Origin: an uncultured Collinsella sp.
GTDB taxonomy: Bacteria > Actinomycetota > Coriobacteriia > Coriobacteriales > Coriobacteriaceae
Length of the DNA stretch: 64,000 nucleotides
Direction of reading: 5' to 3'
Assembly: GCA_902496115.1 (NCBI GenBank)
Contig: CABUZK010000001.1
Coordinates: 104,234 to 168,233 of the forward strand
Shown here: positions 60,507 through 64,000 of the stretch, piece by piece
How the letters are laid out: every line of letters starts with the position of its first letter
How positions within the stretch are numbered: the first letter of the stretch is position 1
Position numbers and translations under genes: made by a program
The notes under the pieces: generated by a model
What the model was told of the DNA's origin: nothing
The model's database searches: none
Seen by the model: the letters and a program-made list of their open reading frames with translations, nothing else

Positions 60507-61736
60507 ATGGATCGAAACGAACTCGACCCCAGCGTCCCCAGCGCCACGGAGGTCAAGAAGATCCCCCTCATCATTAAGGTATACGCCGTCCTGTGCATCC
60601 TGTCCGGCGTGGGCACGCTCCCGTCGGTCGGCGCCTTTATGTGGCAGGTCATCACCGCACTCATCAACGGCAACGCCGCCGCCAAGCTCGGCGACAACAC
60701 GCTCGTCGCGGTCGGACTGATTGTCGCCGGCATCATGCTCTCGGCTGCCAGTGCCGTCATCTTGATCATCTTTGGCCTGGACCTCATCAAGAACCAGCGC
60801 CGCAATGCCGCCCGTCTGTCCTATATCCTTATCGCGTTTACCGTCATCGAGCTTTTGGTTGACGTGATGCTCCAGGGCATCGGGCCCTTCTTGCTGCGCC
60901 CTGCCATCCAGCTCGGCATCCTCGTCGCGCTTTCGGCCACCGTCGACCCCACACTGCGCCAGGAGCGCGAGCTGCAGCGCCGCCTGCAGGAGATGCTCGA
61001 CCGCGACGCCGCCGCCGAGGGCATGCTCGGGCGCGATGAAACCGGCGAGGGCTACATCAAGCTCAACTACTTCAACCTGTTCTGGGTATTCTTTGTCTGC
61101 TGCGTGCTCGGCCTGGTCCTGGAGGATATCTGGCATATGACCGTCAACGATCCGGGTGTCTACCAGGACCGCGCCGGTATGCTGTTTGGCCCCTTCAGCC
61201 CCATCTACGGCTTTGGTGCCGTGCTCATGACCATGGTGCTCAACCGCTTCTATAAAAAGAACCCCATCATCATTTTCCTGGTGAGCGCCCTGCTCGGCGC
61301 CAGCTTTGAGGTGTTCGTGGGCTGGTTTATGCAGACCGCGTTTGGCGTGGTCTCGTGGAGCTACTCGCACATAACGCTGTTCGGTATGCCCGACCCGCTC
61401 GTGGTCCTCACGGGCGGACGCACCTGCACGGGCTTCGCCTGTCTGTGGGGCCTGGGTGGCCTCATCTGGATCAAGCTGCTGCTGCCGAGGCTGCTCAAGC
61501 TCATCAACATGATTCCGTGGAAGAGCCGCTACTCGGCTACCGTCATCTTCACCATCATTATGCTGGTCGATGGCGTTATGACGCTGCAGTCGCTCGATTA
61601 TTGGTATCAGCGCGTCAACGGCACGGAACCGGATATTCCCGTTGCGCAGTTCTACGGCAAGTACTTCGATAATGACTTTATGGAAAACCGCTTCCAGAGC
61701 ATGACCATGAGCCCCAAGGACGCCACACGCGTATAG
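60507..61736 (+). CDS. Putative ABC-transporter permease-like membrane protein (CmpB/PF06541-like)
   Basis: 409 residues with at least eight hydrophobic helices. The C-terminal half carries the pattern I associate with the ABC_trans_CmpB family: FNLFWVFFVCCVLGLVLEDI, then GMLFGPFSPIYGFGAVLMTM and FEVFVGWFMQTAFGVVSWSY. The N-terminal half (residues ~20-150) is a second, unassigned membrane domain. Such proteins lack an ATPase partner and their substrates are unknown. ATG 60507 has GAGAAAGG upstream. The gene ends before a bidirectional terminator. Confidence 0.75.
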   Translation: MDRNELDPSVPSATEVKKIPLIIKVYAVLCILSGVGTLPSVGAFMWQVITALINGNAAAKLGDNTLVAVGLIVAGIMLSAASAVILIIFGLDLIKNQRRNAARLSYILIAFTVIELLVDVMLQGIGPFLLRPAIQLGILVALSATVDPTLRQERELQRRLQEMLDRDAAAEGMLGRDETGEGYIKLNYFNLFWVFFVCCVLGLVLEDIWHMTVNDPGVYQDRAGMLFGPFSPIYGFGAVLMTMVLNRFYKKNPIIIFLVSALLGASFEVFVGWFMQTAFGVVSWSYSHITLFGMPDPLVVLTGGRTCTGFACLWGLGGLIWIKLLLPRLLKLINMIPWKSRYSATVIFTIIMLVDGVMTLQSLDYWYQRVNGTEPDIPVAQFYGKYFDNDFMENRFQSMTMSPKDATRV

Positions 61737-61774
61737 CGCTGGCGCTGCTGCAAGTCGGTTCCAACGGACAAGTA

Positions 61775-61810
61775 AGCCCGCTGGCAGTTCAATCTAACTG
61801 CCAGCGGGCT
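61775..61810. terminator. Bidirectional terminator between convergent genes
   Basis: AGCCCGCTGGCAGTT pairs perfectly with AACTGCCAGCGGGCT around a 6-nt loop. The downstream U-runs are short. Confidence 0.8.
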
Positions 61811-61845
61811 CTTGCTACAGATGGGCTCGAATCGATCGCAAAGCC

Positions 61846-62262
61846 CTATGCCTCGCGCTCTACCTCGTTCACGCATTCATTCTTGATGGTGCCGACAAGC
61901 GACTGCAGGGCATCGACCACGTGCGGACGAATGTCCCCGCCAATGAGCACGAGCATGATGTCGTCGCCCACGGTAAGCTCGCCACTCGCCAGCCACACAC
62001 GCACATAGCCGATACCCGGCATCGTGCGCGTGGCTTCAATAGCAGACCGCACCTTTTCGGCGTCGTAGTCAAAGACCATGCCTCCCACCTTGTGGCCCGG
62101 CGCCACGCCATCGGTCTCGACTCCGCGCACCTCGGCCTTGGGCGTCGCACGCACCACACCGTTATGCGTCAGATACATACCGCACGCAGGCGCCGACGAA
62201 TCGGCTTTGGCCTCGCGCAGCCAAGCATCAATCGAAGGCATCGTTTTGCCATTCTCGAGCAT
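61846..62262 (-). CDS. moaE: MoaE-like molybdopterin synthase catalytic subunit
   Basis: 138 residues with the MoaE outline: MYLTHNGVVR near residue 29, then VGGMVFDYDAEK, VWLASGELTVGDDIMLVLIG and a C-terminal VDALQSLVGTIKNE. The usual catalytic lysines of the K-x-x-x-x-W-K end are replaced by GTIKNECVNEVE, so activity is not certain. The second of two adjacent ATGs is used, 5 nt after AGGAGG. The MoaD partner is not in the window. Confidence 0.65.
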   Translation of the reverse strand: MLENGKTMPSIDAWLREAKADSSAPACGMYLTHNGVVRATPKAEVRGVETDGVAPGHKVGGMVFDYDAEKVRSAIEATRTMPGIGYVRVWLASGELTVGDDIMLVLIGGDIRPHVVDALQSLVGTIKNECVNEVEREA

Positions 62263-62330
62263 CATTTCCTCCTTTTACCGTCATCGAGCAGCTCATTTGG
62301 GACGGGGCTCTTTTAGCTACTCTTAACAAT

Positions 62331-63335
62331 CTATTCCTCGACCGGCGTGAGCACCATGACGGCGCGCGTATTGCTAAATGACAGCGAGCGACAGGTCACG
62401 AGCGTCACGACCTTGGTTGCCGAGGCAGCGCGATCGCCTGCATCACTCGCCACTGCCGAAGCACCGTCGAGCATCTCGGACAGGTAGTTCTTGAGCCCGT
62501 CGTCACCCTCAAAATTAGGCGTGCGCGCCTTGGCATACGTATCCTCGACGACCTTGGTCGCCAGCGGTCGCAGCTTATACGTTGCATCGCGCGTGATGTA
62601 ATACACGTACTCGATGCTATCGAATGTCGCTTGGTCGGTGGTGTCCGAAATCACGTTGAACATCGACCCGTCATTCATGTGGTGGCCGTAGATCGTGGTC
62701 TGCTGGTCAACCATTCCCGGCGCGGTGTCATCGCTATCCAGGAAAATGGCCCCGGACGCATTGGCCGTACCGTCGAACAGCGTGTTGAGGTATTTGGAGT
62801 TGTTGTTGGTCTGCACCACGGGATAGTTGATGTTGGTTCCCGGCACGTAAATCCAACCCACAATCTCGGGGTTTGTCTGAGCAAGCGCATCGAAGTCGAT
62901 AATCGGCACGCCGCTGGCGTCCTTGTCACTCACATATTGCTTTTCGATTTTTTGATACGACTCGCTCGCCTGCTTGTAGCCAATCTGCGCGTTGATAAAG
63001 ATGGCGGCGGCGGCGACAATCAGACCGATGCCCACGATGATGAGCAGAATGGGGATGATGGAGCGGCGTTTCTTGCGCGGCGGCTCGGTGTAGCTGGACG
63101 GAGCGCCGCTCGGTTGCCTCGTCGTCCGGGTCCGCTTCTTTGCCGTGCCATATGACGAGGGGCGATACGCAGCCGGCGTATCCTGACGGCGATGGGACGT
63201 CGGCGTTACGGGGCGCGGCGCACGAGCCTGTTGAGGAGAGGATGCCCGACCCTGCTGCATGGAGCGGGCCGATCCCGACTTGGATGGATCGGGGATCTGA
63301 GAAGCCGAGAAACGTTTTCCCTGATAGTCGGACAT
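62331..63335 (-). CDS. srtB: Class B sortase
   Basis: 334 residues. A ~95-residue disordered Ser/Pro/Arg-rich cytoplasmic tail precedes a signal anchor at ~95-117 (IIPILLIIVGIGLIVAAAAI). The catalytic domain follows: GWIYVPGTNINYPVVQ, IYGHHMNDGSMF with the catalytic His and VVTLVTC with the catalytic Cys, then RSLSFSNTRAVMVL with the Arg. Sortase B enzymes anchor or polymerise surface proteins; the ech-side adhesin is a possible client. The long cytoplasmic tail is unusual. The gene lies between purE and moaE on one strand. Confidence 0.9.
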   Translation of the reverse strand: MSDYQGKRFSASQIPDPSKSGSARSMQQGRASSPQQARAPRPVTPTSHRRQDTPAAYRPSSYGTAKKRTRTTRQPSGAPSSYTEPPRKKRRSIIPILLIIVGIGLIVAAAAIFINAQIGYKQASESYQKIEKQYVSDKDASGVPIIDFDALAQTNPEIVGWIYVPGTNINYPVVQTNNNSKYLNTLFDGTANASGAIFLDSDDTAPGMVDQQTTIYGHHMNDGSMFNVISDTTDQATFDSIEYVYYITRDATYKLRPLATKVVEDTYAKARTPNFEGDDGLKNYLSEMLDGASAVASDAGDRAASATKVVTLVTCRSLSFSNTRAVMVLTPVEE

Positions 63336-63371
63336 GACTCTCCCTATGATTACAGCGGAATGGCAAGCCGC

Positions 63372-63836
63372 TTAGGCGTCGGCCATCTCCTGCTTCATTT
63401 TCTCGATAACCTTGCGGTACTCGGGGTCGCAAGCACCCAGAATCTGCGTGGCATAGATGGCGGCGTTCTTGGCGCCGTTGATGGCAACGCAGGCCACGGG
63501 CACGCCCGAAGGCATCTGCACCATCGACAGCAGCGAGTCCATACCGCCCAGGTCACTTGTCTTCATAGGCACGCCGATAACCGGCAGCGGCGTAAAGGCA
63601 GCCACGACACCACCCAGGTGAGCGGCCTTGCCGGCGGCGGCGATAATTACTTTGATACCGCGATCGGCAGCAGTCGAGGCCCACTCGTGGACCTTCGCCG
63701 GCGTGCGGTGTGCGCTCGCAATGACGAGCTCATAGGGCACACCCAGCGCCTCGAGCTCGGCGGTGCAGCCTTCCATAACACCCAGATCGGACTTGGAGCC
63801 CATGATGATCCCGACAACCGGCTTTTGATCTGCCAT
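63372..63836 (-). CDS. purE: N5-carboxyaminoimidazole ribonucleotide mutase PurE
   Basis: 154 residues from ATG 63836 (AGGAGG upstream). MGSKSDLGVMEGCTAELEAL, SAHRTP and AAGKAAHLGGVVA are the class I PurE signature. It rearranges N5-CAIR to CAIR. No purK is in the window. It could use the product of the pur operon genes 5 kb away. Confidence 0.93.
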   Translation of the reverse strand: MADQKPVVGIIMGSKSDLGVMEGCTAELEALGVPYELVIASAHRTPAKVHEWASTAADRGIKVIIAAAGKAAHLGGVVAAFTPLPVIGVPMKTSDLGGMDSLLSMVQMPSGVPVACVAINGAKNAAIYATQILGACDPEYRKVIEKMKQEMADA

Positions 63837-63950
63837 AAACAAAGACCTCCTGTTGAGAGCGGTGACGCGGCGGATCCGCGACCCTTAACTACTGAGAGTA
63901 GTATAGCTGCTCCCGTCCCTGCGGTCTGTGGGTGCTCTGCGGCGGCCCGG

Positions 63951-64000
63951 TGTTTTCATCTTCACTCCGGTTGCTGCGCAAAGTCGTTCAGATGAAAACA
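63951..64000. repeat. Perfect 11-bp inverted repeat at the window end
   Basis: TGTTTTCATCT (63951-63961) is exactly inverted at 63990-64000, and the arms may extend past the window edge. No gene is seen in 63837-64000, which presumably holds the purE promoter. Confidence 0.6.

Overview
The window looks like chromosomal DNA of a high-GC, anaerobic gut actinobacterium of the Coriobacteriia, most like Collinsella. The basis is high GC with strong Shine-Dalgarno sites, an ech-type hydrogenase next to an Nfn-type transhydrogenase, Actinobacteria-like ECF and purine loci, class B sortase and giant isopeptide adhesins. This assignment comes from gene content and remembered family distribution; no database search was made.

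Layout. 1-6045: 3'-truncated gene of a secreted VWA adhesin with at least ten FctA/Spy0128-like pilin repeats, behind a 700-bp leader full of inverted repeats. 6753-12442: ech hydrogenase operon with echA and echB fused. 12623-14868: an orphan HTH gene and an AlbA_2-type regulator. 15052-28682: a four-gene operon encoding three membrane-anchored secreted proteins and a 3570-residue beta-helix protein, the most novel-looking protein system here. 28967-32536: a DUF4143 ATPase and a flavin/Fe-S oxidoreductase, each with an ordered repeat array upstream. 33065-33141: initiator tRNA. 33338-38517: vitamin and cofactor genes (coaX, a degenerate biotin-ligase-like gene, a folP-folK fusion), a sirtuin and exonuclease III. 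38665-42003: ECF vitamin transporter. 42110-44702: glmU and prs. 45154-46281: a nuclease-like gene bracketed by two MITE-like elements. 46632-49875: pth and nfnAB. 50002-56438: a kinase, a polar amino-acid ABC transporter, yqeY, a PPIase and a PTS IIA protein. 56591-60212: purFMN. 60507-63836: a membrane protein, moaE, sortase B and purE.

Themes. Ech (ferredoxin/H2/ion gradient) and Nfn (ferredoxin/NADH/NADPH) could balance fermentative electrons together. The purine genes, prs and folate fusion serve nucleotide synthesis. Two large surface loci and a sortase imply a heavy investment in cell-surface structure.

The most unusual feature is the density of intergenic inverted repeats. At least fifteen intergenic gaps hold palindromes or ordered arrays: a 4 x 23-bp array, a 4 x 80/81-bp palindrome array, 3 x 20-bp repeats, a pair of 202/203-bp elements with shared 24-bp ends but unlike interiors, and many palindromes built around GGGAC-N-GTCCC or GGGGACAG. 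One 192-bp element sits in frame inside a coding gene, ecfA. No transposase that could explain them is in the window.
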